Part shown: positions 44,620-53,453 of the stretch, one piece after another
How the letters are laid out: every line of letters starts with the position of its first letter
How positions within the stretch are numbered: the stretch's first letter is position 1
DNA from: RFPI01 sp964470195
GTDB taxonomy: Bacteria > Pseudomonadota > Gammaproteobacteria > Burkholderiales > Methylophilaceae
Length of the DNA stretch: 58,478 nucleotides
Assembly (NCBI GenBank): GCA_964470195.1
Contig: CAYYBG010000009.1
Span: forward strand, 1-58,478
Direction: 5' to 3'
The notes under the pieces: model-generated
What the model was told of the DNA's origin: nothing
Databases searched by the model: none
What the model saw: the letters and a program-made list of their open reading frames with translations, nothing else
Program-made: the position numbers and the translations under genes

Positions 44620-44904
44620 TTATTTCAGTTGGTCTACGCGCTCACGAAGTTCTTTCCCAGCTTTAAAGTGAGGTACATGTTTTCCAGGAACCTGAACTTT
44701 GCTGCCAGTTTTAGGGTTGCGACCTAAGCGTGGTGGACGGAAGTTCAAACTGAAACTTCCGAAGCCACGAATTTCGATACGCTTACCTGCCGCAAGGTTA
44801 GCCGTCATAGCATCAAGAATTGCACGAACAGATAGTTCTGCATCCTTGCCCATGAGTTGGGGGAATTTTGCGGTTAAATTTTGTATCAGCTCAGATTTTG
44901 TCAT
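44620..44904 (-). CDS. ihfB: Integration host factor beta subunit
   Basis: Nucleoid protein that bends DNA at specific sites with IhfA. The 94-residue product shows MTKSELIQNLTAK, then IEIRGFGSFSLNFRPPRLGRNPKTGS, the beta-arm and DNA-intercalating proline region, and HVPHFKAGKELRERV. ATG 44904 is chosen over TTG 44910. It is eight bases after rpsA on the same strand, the classical rpsA-ihfB pair. Confidence 0.95.
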   Translation of the reverse strand: MTKSELIQNLTAKFPQLMGKDAELSVRAILDAMTANLAAGKRIEIRGFGSFSLNFRPPRLGRNPKTGSKVQVPGKHVPHFKAGKELRERVDQLK

Positions 44905-44912
44905 AAGCAACC

Positions 44913-46628
44913 TTACTCGTTGTTTTTGCTATCCAGTTTAGCTTTCAACAAAGCACCTAGGTTGGTAGTGCCAGCGTTAGCAGGACTTTCAGCCTTCGCC
45001 TTAGGCGCAGCTTCTGTCTGGTCACCAGCATCTTTTGCCTTGATGGATAAGCCAATCACACGGTTTTTGCGGTCAATATTGACAATTATCGCTTCAACGC
45101 TATCACCTTCTTTAAGAACTTCTGTGGCATCAGCTACTTTGTCTTTAGAGATGTCAGCAGCCTTAATATAGCCTTCGACATCAGTATCTAAAGTCACTGT
45201 GGCACCTTTGGCGTCAACTGCTTTTACCGTACCGGTCACAATCGCACCTTTATCGTTCATGGAGGTGTAGGCGCTGAATGTATCACCATCTAATTGCTTA
45301 ACGCCAAGTGAGATACGCTCTTTCTCGACATCAATACTTAAAACTACTGCAGTTAATTCATCACCTTTTTTGTAGTTGCGGATAGCCTCTTCGCCAGCCA
45401 CATTCCACGATAAATCTGATAAGTGCACTAAACCATCAATACCACCGGATAGGCCAATAAATACGCCGAAATCAGTAATTGACTTGATTTGACCAGTGAC
45501 TTTGTCACCTTTTTTGTGGCTTCCAGCAAAATCATCCCATGGATTGGATTGACATTGCTTCATGCCCAATGACAAGCGACGACGCTCCTCATCAATTTCT
45601 AAAATCATGACTTCGACTTCATCACCTAATTGTGCAATTTTGCCTGGGTGTACGTTTTTGTTAGTCCAGTCCATTTCAGAAACGTGAACTAAGCCTTCGA
45701 TACCTGGTTCGATTTCAACGAAAGCACCGTAGTCAGTCAGATTAGTGACTTTGCCAAACATACGAGTTTGCATTGGGTAGCGACGGCTTAGGTTTACCCA
45801 AGGGTCGTCACCAAGTTGTTTGATACCCAAAGATACACGGTTTTTGTCTTGATCGAACTTGAGAATTTTGGCTTCTACTTCTTCGCCCACTGTCAAAACT
45901 TCAGATGGGTGCTTGACACGTCGCCAAGCTAAATCAGTAATGTGTAACAAACCATCAATACCACCGAGATCAACGAATGCTCCGTAATCGGTAATATTCT
46001 TTACCACGCCTTTCACAACAGCACCTTCTTTTAGGCTTTCCATTAATGCTTCACGGTCAGTACCCATGCTATCTTCGAGCACTGCACGACGCGAAACCAC
46101 CACATTGTTACGCTTGCGATCTAACTTGATTACTTTGAAATCCCACTCTTTGTTTTCATAAGGAGTGGTGTCCTTGACTGGACGGAGATCAACTAATGAA
46201 CCTGGCAAGAAAGCACGAATACCATTGACCATGACAGTCAAGCCACCTTTAACACGGCCATTCACCATACCTTTGATGATGCGGCCTTCGTTCATTGCTT
46301 CTTCCAAATCTAGCCATGCAGCTAAACGTTTTGCTTTTTCGCGGGATAGTTTGGTAGAACCATAACCATCTTCCAAAGATTCAATACATACTTTTACGAA
46401 GTCGCCTACTTGGACTTCCATTTCGCCACGATCATTTAGAAATTCAGCAGCGTCGATGACGCTCTCGGACTTCAGTCCAGCGTTCACAACAACAAAATCA
46501 GAGTCGATAGAAACAACTTCAGCGGTGATTACTTCACCTGAACGCATTTCCTGACGTGACAAACTTTCTTCAAATAGTGCTGCAAAACTTTCGCCGTTAT
46601 TGGCGCTAGAGGTTGGTGCTTTAGCCAT
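44913..46628 (-). CDS. rpsA: 30S ribosomal protein S1
   Basis: RNA-binding ribosomal protein that unfolds mRNA leaders for initiation. The 571-residue length is standard; six S1 (OB-fold) repeats lie at about 35-100, 118-183, 204-272, 289-357, 376-444 and 463-529. Repeats 3-6 share the GAFVDLGGIDGLLHITDLAW type of sequence. Its long leader contains candidate stem-loops, which in E. coli serve S1 autoregulation. cmk precedes it, ihfB follows. Confidence 0.97.
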   Translation of the reverse strand: MAKAPTSSANNGESFAALFEESLSRQEMRSGEVITAEVVSIDSDFVVVNAGLKSESVIDAAEFLNDRGEMEVQVGDFVKVCIESLEDGYGSTKLSREKAKRLAAWLDLEEAMNEGRIIKGMVNGRVKGGLTVMVNGIRAFLPGSLVDLRPVKDTTPYENKEWDFKVIKLDRKRNNVVVSRRAVLEDSMGTDREALMESLKEGAVVKGVVKNITDYGAFVDLGGIDGLLHITDLAWRRVKHPSEVLTVGEEVEAKILKFDQDKNRVSLGIKQLGDDPWVNLSRRYPMQTRMFGKVTNLTDYGAFVEIEPGIEGLVHVSEMDWTNKNVHPGKIAQLGDEVEVMILEIDEERRRLSLGMKQCQSNPWDDFAGSHKKGDKVTGQIKSITDFGVFIGLSGGIDGLVHLSDLSWNVAGEEAIRNYKKGDELTAVVLSIDVEKERISLGVKQLDGDTFSAYTSMNDKGAIVTGTVKAVDAKGATVTLDTDVEGYIKAADISKDKVADATEVLKEGDSVEAIIVNIDRKNRVIGLSIKAKDAGDQTEAAPKAKAESPANAGTTNLGALLKAKLDSKNNE

Positions 46629-46762
46629 TAAATTAGATACCTAAAAAATTCCACTGCTTGAGGTAGTTCATCAGTTGACGACCACAGTGGGTTAAGTTGT
46701 AAAAGTTGCCGGTTTTGGGGCCTGCAACGCCATTTCTATCGAATTTGATAGGAAAAAGCGCG

Positions 46763-46791
46763 ATTGTATATCAAAACCTATGGTCAGGTAA
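46763..46791 (-). promoter_or_regulatory. Candidate rpsA promoter
   Basis: On minus: TTACCT (46786-46791), 17 bases, TACAAT (46763-46768). The -10 is good, the -35 weak. It gives a leader of about 125 bases. In that leader CTATC/GATAG (46736-46751) and GTTGC/GCAAC can form stems. Confidence 0.45.
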
Positions 46792-46851
46792 GTGATTTTT
46801 TTTAAAAAATGTAAAAAAATGAGCAGATTAGTGTAAATCGGTGGGGCGTGA

Positions 46852-47517
46852 TCATTGAGTTTTTTGGTACCAATCTAATACGCAGGCAACAGCTTGCTCA
46901 ATATTCAATTGATCGGTATTTAATAGATGCGCATCGGATGCTTGTAGCAAAGGCGATGCACTGCGTTGGCGGTCACGCTGATCACGTGTTTGCAGATCTT
47001 GTAAAATTGCATTGTAGTCAGGCTTAAGATGGCGTTGCGCTAATTGTTGATAACGTCTTTCAGCACGCACTTCCGGGCTGGCAGTTAGAAATACTTTACA
47101 AACGGCATCAGGAAAAATTACTGTGCCCATATCCCTACCGTCCGCGACCAAACCAGGGGATCGTCTGAAACTATGCTGCCAACTCACAAGCGCTGATCGT
47201 ACTTGAGGATGGACTGCAACTTGTGAAGCACCTTGGCTCATTGCTTCGCTCCGAACCAGTGCGCTAACCTCATGGTCATTTAAAAAAATTGTTTCACCAG
47301 CAAACCGTACTTGCAAACTGGCTACCATCGCAGCAAGAGCGTCAGCGTCATGCCAGGCTATCCCTTGTTGCCAACCAGCTAAGGCCACCAGTCGATATAG
47401 CGCGCCAGAATCGAGATAGTGAAACCCTAGGTGCGCTGCCACACGTTGTGCCACGGTGCCTTTGCCAGAAGCAGAAGGGCCATCAATACTAATCACAGGA
47501 ATGGTGTCGAGGCTCAT
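46852..47517 (-). CDS. cmk: Cytidylate kinase
   Basis: Phosphorylates CMP and dCMP. The 221-residue protein shows ISIDGPSASGKGTVAQRVA (P-loop, residues about 9-20), LDSGALYRL and VADGRDMGTVIFPDA, then the LID with QRDRQRSASPL. It follows aroA with three bases between, as in many proteobacteria. Confidence 0.96.
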   Translation of the reverse strand: MSLDTIPVISIDGPSASGKGTVAQRVAAHLGFHYLDSGALYRLVALAGWQQGIAWHDADALAAMVASLQVRFAGETIFLNDHEVSALVRSEAMSQGASQVAVHPQVRSALVSWQHSFRRSPGLVADGRDMGTVIFPDAVCKVFLTASPEVRAERRYQQLAQRHLKPDYNAILQDLQTRDQRDRQRSASPLLQASDAHLLNTDQLNIEQAVACVLDWYQKTQ

Positions 47518-47520
47518 ACT

Positions 47521-48822
47521 CTAGCGCTGACAAATATCAGCAAAACGCGAGAAATAATCAGGGAAGGTTTTGGCAACACAGTCAGGATCATTGATGGTGA
47601 CTGGAACACCACCAAGGCTCACCAAAGAAAAGCACATCGCCATACGATGGTCGTCATATGTATCAATCCTGGCATTGGCAATGAGCTCAGATGGCGGCGT
47701 GATGCGAATAAAATCAGCCCCTTCTTCTACTTGCGCACCCACTTTGCGTAATTCTGTTGCCATAGCACTAATGCGGTCAGTTTCTTTTACCCGCCAACTA
47801 GCAATATTGCGTAATGTGCTTGTGCCGTCAGCAAATAGTGCCATCACGGCTAAAGTCATGGCCGCATCGGGAATATGATTACAGTCCAAATCCAATGCTT
47901 TGAGTGGTCTTGAAGCGGCCTTAATGATGACAGCATTGTCAATATATTCAACTAAGGCGCCCATTTTGATAATTTCATCTAAAAAGCGAATATCACCCTG
48001 AATACTGTTTTGGCTGATTCCCTCGACGCGCACTGGGTGCCTTTGGGCAGCAAGTGTTCCAGCCGCAAAGAAATAAGATGCGGATGATGCATCACCCTCG
48101 ACGTAAATTTCAGATGGACTTTGATACTGCAAGCCTGAAGCGATAATAAACCTTTGCATCTCCCCTTCAACTTTTACATCCACGCCAAATCTTCGCATTA
48201 AATTTAGCGTGATATCGATATAAGGTTTTGAAATCAGCTCACCCTCTACAACGATTTCGGCGGCTTTGCCTGTCATGGGCAACGCCATCAAAAGTGCCGT
48301 GAGGAACTGACTAGAAACATTGCCACGTATCGATAATTTGAGCTGATCATGTAATTCGGCTGAATGAATAGCTAGCGGCGGGAAACCGGTCTGCTGCAGG
48401 TATTCGATTTTGGCACCCGCTTGTTTTAAGGCATCCACTAGGTCAGCGATTGGACGCTCATGCATACGCGCTACACCAGATAATTGATACTCGCCGCCAG
48501 CAAAAGCGAGTGCTGCAGTAAGCGGACGAAATGCTGTACCAGCATTACCCAGAAATAAACTTGCTTGGCGTTGAGGAAACTGACCAGCGCATCCATGGAT
48601 TAACCAGTCATTTTGAGACAGTTGCTCTAGCTTTACACCAAGCGTTTGCAGCGCCTCGAGCATACGCGCGGTATCGTCCGAGGAGAGTAAATCACGAATC
48701 ATGGTCTTGCCATGCGATAAGGCGGCTAATAGTAATGTTCGGTTAGAAATACTTTTAGAGCCTGGAAGTTTGATGGTGCCAGCAACACTTGCTACTGGGC
48801 TTAACTCCAACACCTTAGTCAT
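47521..48822 (-). CDS. aroA: 3-Phosphoshikimate 1-carboxyvinyltransferase (EPSP synthase)
   Basis: Sixth step of the shikimate pathway. From ATG 48822 it has 433 residues. Blocks: IKLPGSKSISNRTLLLAAL, LGNAGTAFRPLTAAL and VKETDRISAMATELRK. An upstream extension of eight residues lies within the tyrA 3' end and is unlikely. It overlaps the tyrA stop by four bases, coupling the two aromatic-pathway genes. Confidence 0.95.
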   Translation of the reverse strand: MTKVLELSPVASVAGTIKLPGSKSISNRTLLLAALSHGKTMIRDLLSSDDTARMLEALQTLGVKLEQLSQNDWLIHGCAGQFPQRQASLFLGNAGTAFRPLTAALAFAGGEYQLSGVARMHERPIADLVDALKQAGAKIEYLQQTGFPPLAIHSAELHDQLKLSIRGNVSSQFLTALLMALPMTGKAAEIVVEGELISKPYIDITLNLMRRFGVDVKVEGEMQRFIIASGLQYQSPSEIYVEGDASSASYFFAAGTLAAQRHPVRVEGISQNSIQGDIRFLDEIIKMGALVEYIDNAVIIKAASRPLKALDLDCNHIPDAAMTLAVMALFADGTSTLRNIASWRVKETDRISAMATELRKVGAQVEEGADFIRITPPSELIANARIDTYDDHRMAMCFSLVSLGGVPVTINDPDCVAKTFPDYFSRFADICQR

Positions 48823-49706
48823 GACGGCTCTCTTTGTTTGGACCAAGCGTTGCGTGCTTGGCTGGCGGTTTCCAGATAATGTTTCAAGCCCTGTGCATCA
48901 GATTGTAACAACATCTGTTGCAATCGATTGAGCTCATCTTGGTATTGCTGAAGTTCTTTGAGTAGTGCTTGGCGATTAGCCAAACCAATATCTCTCCACA
49001 TTTCCGCGGAACTTCCTGCAATACGAGTAAAGTCTCTAAAGCCACTGGCAGCAAAACTAAATAATTGCTCAGCATTGTCGCGAGATGCAATATCGTGCAC
49101 CAAGGCAAAAGCCAGTAAATGCGGTAAATGACTCACACTGGCAAAGATGGCATCATGCTCACTGGCCGTCATCTTACACACCCGTGCCCCACAATGCTCC
49201 CACATGGATTGAACTGCCTGAATATGTGTTGGAGAATTGTGTTGGGTCGGTGTCAACACCACATTTTTGCCCTGAAATAAATCAGCTCGCGCGGCACCAA
49301 CGCCACTTTTTTCGGCACCAGCGATTGGATGTGCACCGACAAATTGAGCCAATATTTGTTGAGATTGAGTGGATTGTTCGGCGGCTTGTACAACATAGCC
49401 AGCAATATCTGATTTCGTACTACCTACATCGCTCACTACCGTTTTGCTATTGAGATGTGGCATGATTGCTTGCAAAATCACTGGGGTTTGCGCGACGGGC
49501 GTGGCAATCACCACCATATCAGCATCCTTTAGTGCCATGGCTACATCAGCATGAGCCTCATCAATCACACCCAGTGCCATAGCCTGATGTAAATTTTCTG
49601 GGTGACGACCTATGCCAACTACATGGCGAACGACGCCTCGGTGTTTAAGGGCAAGCGCTAATGACCCGCCGATCAGACCCACGCCAAAGATAACCAGTTT
49701 GTTCAC
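48819..49706 (-). CDS. tyrA: Prephenate dehydrogenase
   Basis: Oxidative decarboxylation of prephenate in tyrosine synthesis. From GTG 49706 the product (295 residues) starts VNKLVIFGVGLIGGSLALAL, the expected Rossmann beginning. HPIAGAEKSGVGAARADLF and the internal SVSHLPHLLAFAL block hold substrate contacts. The frame is open to an ATG at 49856, but those 50 residues have no family similarity. No strong ribosome site is seen at the GTG, so the exact start is uncertain. It is divergent from pqqA. Confidence 0.93.
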   Translation of the reverse strand: MNKLVIFGVGLIGGSLALALKHRGVVRHVVGIGRHPENLHQAMALGVIDEAHADVAMALKDADMVVIATPVAQTPVILQAIMPHLNSKTVVSDVGSTKSDIAGYVVQAAEQSTQSQQILAQFVGAHPIAGAEKSGVGAARADLFQGKNVVLTPTQHNSPTHIQAVQSMWEHCGARVCKMTASEHDAIFASVSHLPHLLAFALVHDIASRDNAEQLFSFAASGFRDFTRIAGSSAEMWRDIGLANRQALLKELQQYQDELNRLQQMLLQSDAQGLKHYLETASQARNAWSKQREPS

Positions 49707-49867
49707 GATGATTAATTGCTTTTTACAGCTGAATATAAAGCCCGCATTGTAGCATTGATGCGCTAGGCGGATGCGTGCTTTGTTGCATTTATCGTCAGTT
49801 GTGTTTGACAGGCTAATCGGCTTAGAAGTACAAAACCTGCCATTCATCTTAGACAAAAATCATCGCA

Positions 49868-49882
49868 TCATGAAAATCATGA
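49868..49882. promoter_or_regulatory. Dyad in the tyrA/pqqA divergent region
   Basis: TCATGA, three bases, TCATGA, plus a direct repeat AAAATCAT at 49856-49863 and 49873-49880, 17 bases apart. It could be an operator for the divergent genes; no factor can be named. Confidence 0.35.
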
Positions 49883-49941
49883 GGTGAGTTTCCTATTTTT
49901 GCCCATGTTGCAAACAAGGGTTAATCGTCAGAATGCGTCCT

Positions 49942-49962
49942 GCGTTGGGATGCTCTCAACGC
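49942..49962 (+). promoter_or_regulatory. Hairpin in the pqqA leader
   Basis: A nine-base stem (one G-U pair) with a TGC loop, ending 19 bases before the AGGAG ribosome site of pqqA. It may stabilise the message; no T-run follows. Confidence 0.4.
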
Positions 49963-49992
49963 TATTTTATTAACAATTTTAGGAGATACATT

Positions 49993-50064
49993 ATGTGGAC
50001 TAAACCAGCTGCTACAGAAATGCGCTTCGGTTTCGAAGTAACAATGTACGTTTGCAATCGCTAA
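49993..50064 (+). CDS. pqqA: PQQ precursor peptide PqqA
   Basis: Ribosomally made 23-residue precursor whose Glu and Tyr become the PQQ backbone. The sequence begins MWTKPAATEMRFGFEVTMY; Glu15 and Tyr19 form the obligate E-x-x-x-Y pair in the EVTMY block, and the peptide ends VCNR. AGGAG at 49981 precedes the ATG. The gene is too short for usual gene-finding cut-offs but its position before pqqB and the motif make it certain. A terminator-like hairpin separates it from pqqB. Confidence 0.97.
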   Translation: MWTKPAATEMRFGFEVTMYVCNR

Positions 50065-50083
50065 GATTTAATCGTACTAATGG

Positions 50084-50115
50084 AACTGGACTGTCTTTTG
50101 GCAGTCCAGTTTTTA
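50084..50115 (+). terminator. Attenuator/terminator between pqqA and pqqB
   Basis: Perfect ten-base arms, AACTGGACTG (50084-50093) and CAGTCCAGTT (50102-50111), eight-base loop, six T to 50115. It should partly stop transcription after pqqA, giving more precursor peptide message than enzyme message. Confidence 0.85.
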
Positions 50116-50149
50116 TTATTTAATCTTCATAAGAGTAATTGAGAAAATT

Positions 50150-51067
50150 ATGCATATTCGAGTTTTAGGTGCCGGTGCTGGTGGTGGCTTTCCCCAGTGG
50201 AATTGCAATTGTCATAATTGTGATGGACTGCGTAAAGGTACTATCAAAGCCACTAAACGAACTCAATCATCGATTTGCGTGAGTGGTGACGGTGTCAATT
50301 GGGTGTTGTTTAATGCCTCGCCAGATGTGTTGCAACAAATACAATCGTTTGCACCTTTGCAACCTGGACGTGCGATTCGTGATAGCGGTATCGCTGGCAT
50401 TATTCTCATAGATGCACAAATCGACCATACTACAGGTCTGTTGATGTTGCGCGAAGGACAGGTTAAACGCGAGATATATTGCACCGACATGGTATTTTCG
50501 GATTTAACTACCGGCAATCCATTGTTAAAAATTCTTGGTCATTACTGCGGTGTAAATCATCACCAAGTACCCACCGACGGCAACCAATCCTTCACTGTTG
50601 CTGGTGCCCCTAATTTGAAATTTACAGCAGTTGCTCTGAAAAGTGCTGCTCCTCCTTATTCCCCTCATCGTCATGACCCGCATCCCGGGGATACGATTGG
50701 GGTTTTGATTGAAGAAATCAGTAGTGGTAAAAAATGTTGGTATTCTCCTGGCTTAGGTGAAATAGAACCTCATCTTCCAGCTCTTATGCATCAAGCAGAT
50801 TGCATTATGGTGGATGGCACTTTCTGGACCAATACTGAAATGATTGATATGGGATTGATGGACAAAACTGCTCGTAGCATAGGCCATAATCCACAATCAG
50901 GCCCTGGAGGCATGATAGAGGAATTAGATAAATTCAATGCTTCACGAAAAGTATTGATACATATCAACAACACTAATCCAATTTTACGCGAGGATTCTGC
51001 CGAGCGCGCTGAGCTCACCCGTCATGGCATTGAAGTTGCCTTCGACGGTATGGATATCATCTTATAG
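50150..51067 (+). CDS. pqqB: PQQ biosynthesis protein PqqB
   Basis: Metallo-beta-lactamase-fold hydroxylase-like enzyme in PQQ assembly. The 305-residue length is typical. MHIRVLGAGAGGGFPQWNCNCHNC opens the protein; the QIDHTTGLLMLREG and MVDGTFW blocks correspond to the fold's metal region, which is non-canonical in PqqB. It is followed by pqqC after nine bases. Confidence 0.96.
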   Translation: MHIRVLGAGAGGGFPQWNCNCHNCDGLRKGTIKATKRTQSSICVSGDGVNWVLFNASPDVLQQIQSFAPLQPGRAIRDSGIAGIILIDAQIDHTTGLLMLREGQVKREIYCTDMVFSDLTTGNPLLKILGHYCGVNHHQVPTDGNQSFTVAGAPNLKFTAVALKSAAPPYSPHRHDPHPGDTIGVLIEEISSGKKCWYSPGLGEIEPHLPALMHQADCIMVDGTFWTNTEMIDMGLMDKTARSIGHNPQSGPGGMIEELDKFNASRKVLIHINNTNPILREDSAERAELTRHGIEVAFDGMDIIL

Positions 51068-51076
51068 GAGAACACA

Positions 51077-51832
51077 ATGAACGTTGCGGCAAAGCCAGCA
51101 TGGAGTAAAGAAGAATTCGAAGCTAAGTTAAGAGAAAAAGGTCAGGGCTACCATATTTATCATCCTTTCCATGTGATGATGTATGAAGGCAAATTGAGCA
51201 AAGAGCAATTGCAATGTTGGGTAGCCAACCGTTTTTACTATCAAATCTCTATCCCTATGAAAGACGCGGCAATTTTATCTAACTGCCCGGATAAAGATAT
51301 TCGTCAGGGTTGGATAGTGCGTATTGTTGACCACGATGGCGATGGCACTGCCGAAGGTGGTATCGAAGCATGGATTAAGCTGGGTGAAGCCGTTGGCCTG
51401 ACCCGAGAGCAAGTGACCTCTCTAGAAATGGTGAGCCCTGGAGTTAGATTTGCTGTTGATGCCTATGTCAACTTCGCACGTCAGCGCCCATGGCAAGAGT
51501 CAGTATGTTCTTCTCTGACCGAATTATTCGCGCCACATATTCATCAACAGCGCATTAGCTCTTGGCCAACCATGTACCCATGGATTAGTGAAAATGGTTT
51601 GGTGTATTTCAAAAAACGTCTGACCGAAGCACGTCGTGATGTCGAACAAGGTTTGCAGGTGACATTGGATTACTTCGGTCATTCTCGTGAAATGCAGGAG
51701 CGTGCTTTGCAAATATTACAATTCAAACTTGACGTATTATGGGTGATTGCAGATGCCATTATGTTGGCTTCTACTCAAGTCACCACTGAAGGTCGTGATT
51801 ACTTGCGTCAACCCGTTTACCGTCCAGAATAA
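51077..51832 (+). CDS. pqqC: Pyrroloquinoline-quinone synthase PqqC
   Basis: Cofactor-free oxidase that performs the final ring closure and eight-electron oxidation to PQQ. Of 251 residues, YHIYHPFHVMMYEG, WVANRFYYQISIPMKDAAIL and DHDGDGTAEGGIEAWI are hallmark stretches with the substrate histidines and tyrosines. Strong GGAGAAC ribosome site. Next gene is pqqD, nine bases downstream. Confidence 0.97.
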   Translation: MNVAAKPAWSKEEFEAKLREKGQGYHIYHPFHVMMYEGKLSKEQLQCWVANRFYYQISIPMKDAAILSNCPDKDIRQGWIVRIVDHDGDGTAEGGIEAWIKLGEAVGLTREQVTSLEMVSPGVRFAVDAYVNFARQRPWQESVCSSLTELFAPHIHQQRISSWPTMYPWISENGLVYFKKRLTEARRDVEQGLQVTLDYFGHSREMQERALQILQFKLDVLWVIADAIMLASTQVTTEGRDYLRQPVYRPE

Positions 51833-51841
51833 GGCACTATT

Positions 51842-52123
51842 ATGTCGATACAACTCAGCCAAGTTTTTGTCATTGCACCCCACCATCGTTTTCAGTGGGA
51901 AGAAGCACAAGAAAGTTTTGTGATTTTATTTCCAGAAGGCATGGTTAAGCTGAACCAAGGGGCTGGCGAAATTCTAAGCTTGGTCAACGGTCAACATTCT
52001 GTGCAACAGATTATCGATGCCTTGAAAGCCAAGTTTCCTGGCGCAGATGACATCGATGGGGACATATTGGCAATGTTGGAATTAGCGCTTTCCAAGGGTT
52101 GGCTGAGTGAAGTTGCTCAATAG
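51842..52123 (+). CDS. pqqD: PQQ biosynthesis peptide chaperone PqqD
   Basis: Small RiPP recognition element that binds PqqA and presents it to PqqE. The 93-residue protein has FPEGMVKLNQGAGEIL, GQHSVQQIIDALKAKFPG and the final acidic helix, typical of PqqD. It is separate from PqqC and PqqE here; fusions are known elsewhere. Confidence 0.95.
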   Translation: MSIQLSQVFVIAPHHRFQWEEAQESFVILFPEGMVKLNQGAGEILSLVNGQHSVQQIIDALKAKFPGADDIDGDILAMLELALSKGWLSEVAQ

Positions 52124-52152
52124 CGTCTTAAATCAGGATTAGGAGAAATAGC

Positions 52153-53379
52153 ATGTCAAAAACCGCATCATTAGGACGCTCAGAAGTACAAAAAGAAATC
52201 GCTATGAATAATGGCGTAGCCCAATCAGTAACCCGCACGCAGCCTTTGTGGCTGTTGGCAGAGGTGACATATCGCTGTCCTTTGCATTGCGCATTCTGCT
52301 ATAACCCGACCGATTATGATAAGCACACGCAAAATGAATTGAGCACAGAACAGTGGATTAATGCCTTGCGTGAAGCAAGAAAATTAGGCGCTTTGCAACT
52401 GGGTATCTCTGGTGGCGAGCCTCTATTGCGCGACGATATCGAGGACATTGTAGTAGAGGCCAAGAAATTAGGTTATTACAGCAACTTAATTACTTCTGGC
52501 GTGGGACTGACGGAAAAACGTATTCAGGCCTTTAAACAAGGTGGTTTGGATCATATCCAGTTATCTATGCACGATATCACTGAAGAAATTAATAACTTTA
52601 TTACCAATACCAAAACCTTTGAGTTAAAGAAAAAGGTGGCGGCTATGATTAAATCACATGGCTATCCTATGGTATTGAACGTGGTGATTCATCGTTACAA
52701 CATTGGCCATGTCAAAGAAATTCTAGAAATGGCGGAAGCACTGGGTGCTGATTATGTTGAGTTGGCGAATACGCAATACTATGGTTGGTCTCTGATTAAT
52801 CGCAGTCAATTGATGCCAACCATGGAACAGTTGCAAGCCGCAGAAAAGGTCACCAATGAATTCCGTGAAAAGCATGGCAACAAGATGAAGATTTTCTTTG
52901 TGGTGCCTGACTATTACGCTGAACGCCCGAAAAAATGTATGAATGGATGGGGCGAGGTGTTTATGATTGTAACCGCCAATGGCGATGTATTGCCATGCCA
53001 CTCTGCGCGAGTTTTGCCGAATATGCAATTCCCCAATGTCAAAGATGAAAGTCTGGCATATGCTTGGAGTGAGTCCGATGCTTTCAATAAATATCGTGGT
53101 GATGCATGGATGAAAGATCCATGCCGTACTTGCGATGAGAAGGAAAAGGATTTGGGTGGTTGTCGTTGCCAAGCGTTTATGCTCACTGGGGATGCTGAAA
53201 TTGCTGATCCTGTTTGTACCAAGTCACCTTATCGTCATCTGATTGTTGAGGCGATTGAAGAAGCTAAAAATCCGGTGATTGCATCGCAACCCATCATCTT
53301 CCGAAACGATAAAAATTCTCGTGCGTTGATGGAAGGCGAATTTGCCGATCGGGTAAAACCCTTCCACGCTTTACCATAA
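52153..53379 (+). CDS. pqqE: Radical SAM PqqA glutamate-tyrosine cross-linking enzyme PqqE
   Basis: Forms the carbon-carbon link between Glu and Tyr of PqqA. Of 408 residues, the radical SAM cluster is C42-x3-C46-x2-C49 (CPLHCAFC), with GGEP at about 96 and a SPASM domain rich in Cys at the C terminus (CMNGWG, CHSARVLP, CRTCDEKEKDLGGCRC). The first about 28 residues precede the domain and are longer than in many homologues; AGGAG directly before 52153 supports that start. Terminator follows. Confidence 0.96.
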   Translation: MSKTASLGRSEVQKEIAMNNGVAQSVTRTQPLWLLAEVTYRCPLHCAFCYNPTDYDKHTQNELSTEQWINALREARKLGALQLGISGGEPLLRDDIEDIVVEAKKLGYYSNLITSGVGLTEKRIQAFKQGGLDHIQLSMHDITEEINNFITNTKTFELKKKVAAMIKSHGYPMVLNVVIHRYNIGHVKEILEMAEALGADYVELANTQYYGWSLINRSQLMPTMEQLQAAEKVTNEFREKHGNKMKIFFVVPDYYAERPKKCMNGWGEVFMIVTANGDVLPCHSARVLPNMQFPNVKDESLAYAWSESDAFNKYRGDAWMKDPCRTCDEKEKDLGGCRCQAFMLTGDAEIADPVCTKSPYRHLIVEAIEEAKNPVIASQPIIFRNDKNSRALMEGEFADRVKPFHALP

Positions 53380-53393
53380 GCGACATACAATAC

Positions 53394-53420
53394 AAAAAGC
53401 CCCGAAATTCGGGGCTTTTT
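53394..53420 (+). terminator. Intrinsic terminator after pqqE
   Basis: Near-perfect palindrome AAAAAGCCCCGAA / TTCGGGGCTTTTT with a short loop and U-rich tail. It ends the pqq operon; the next gene starts only 33 bases later. Confidence 0.9.
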
Positions 53421-53453
53421 GAATCAATCTCGTTTGCTTGAGAGAGAACCTGC

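Noticed and set aside
49707..49856. 50-residue extension of prephenate dehydrogenase
   Set aside because: No similarity to the family, which begins at the Rossmann strand encoded from GTG 49706; the stretch is more likely control DNA shared with pqqA.
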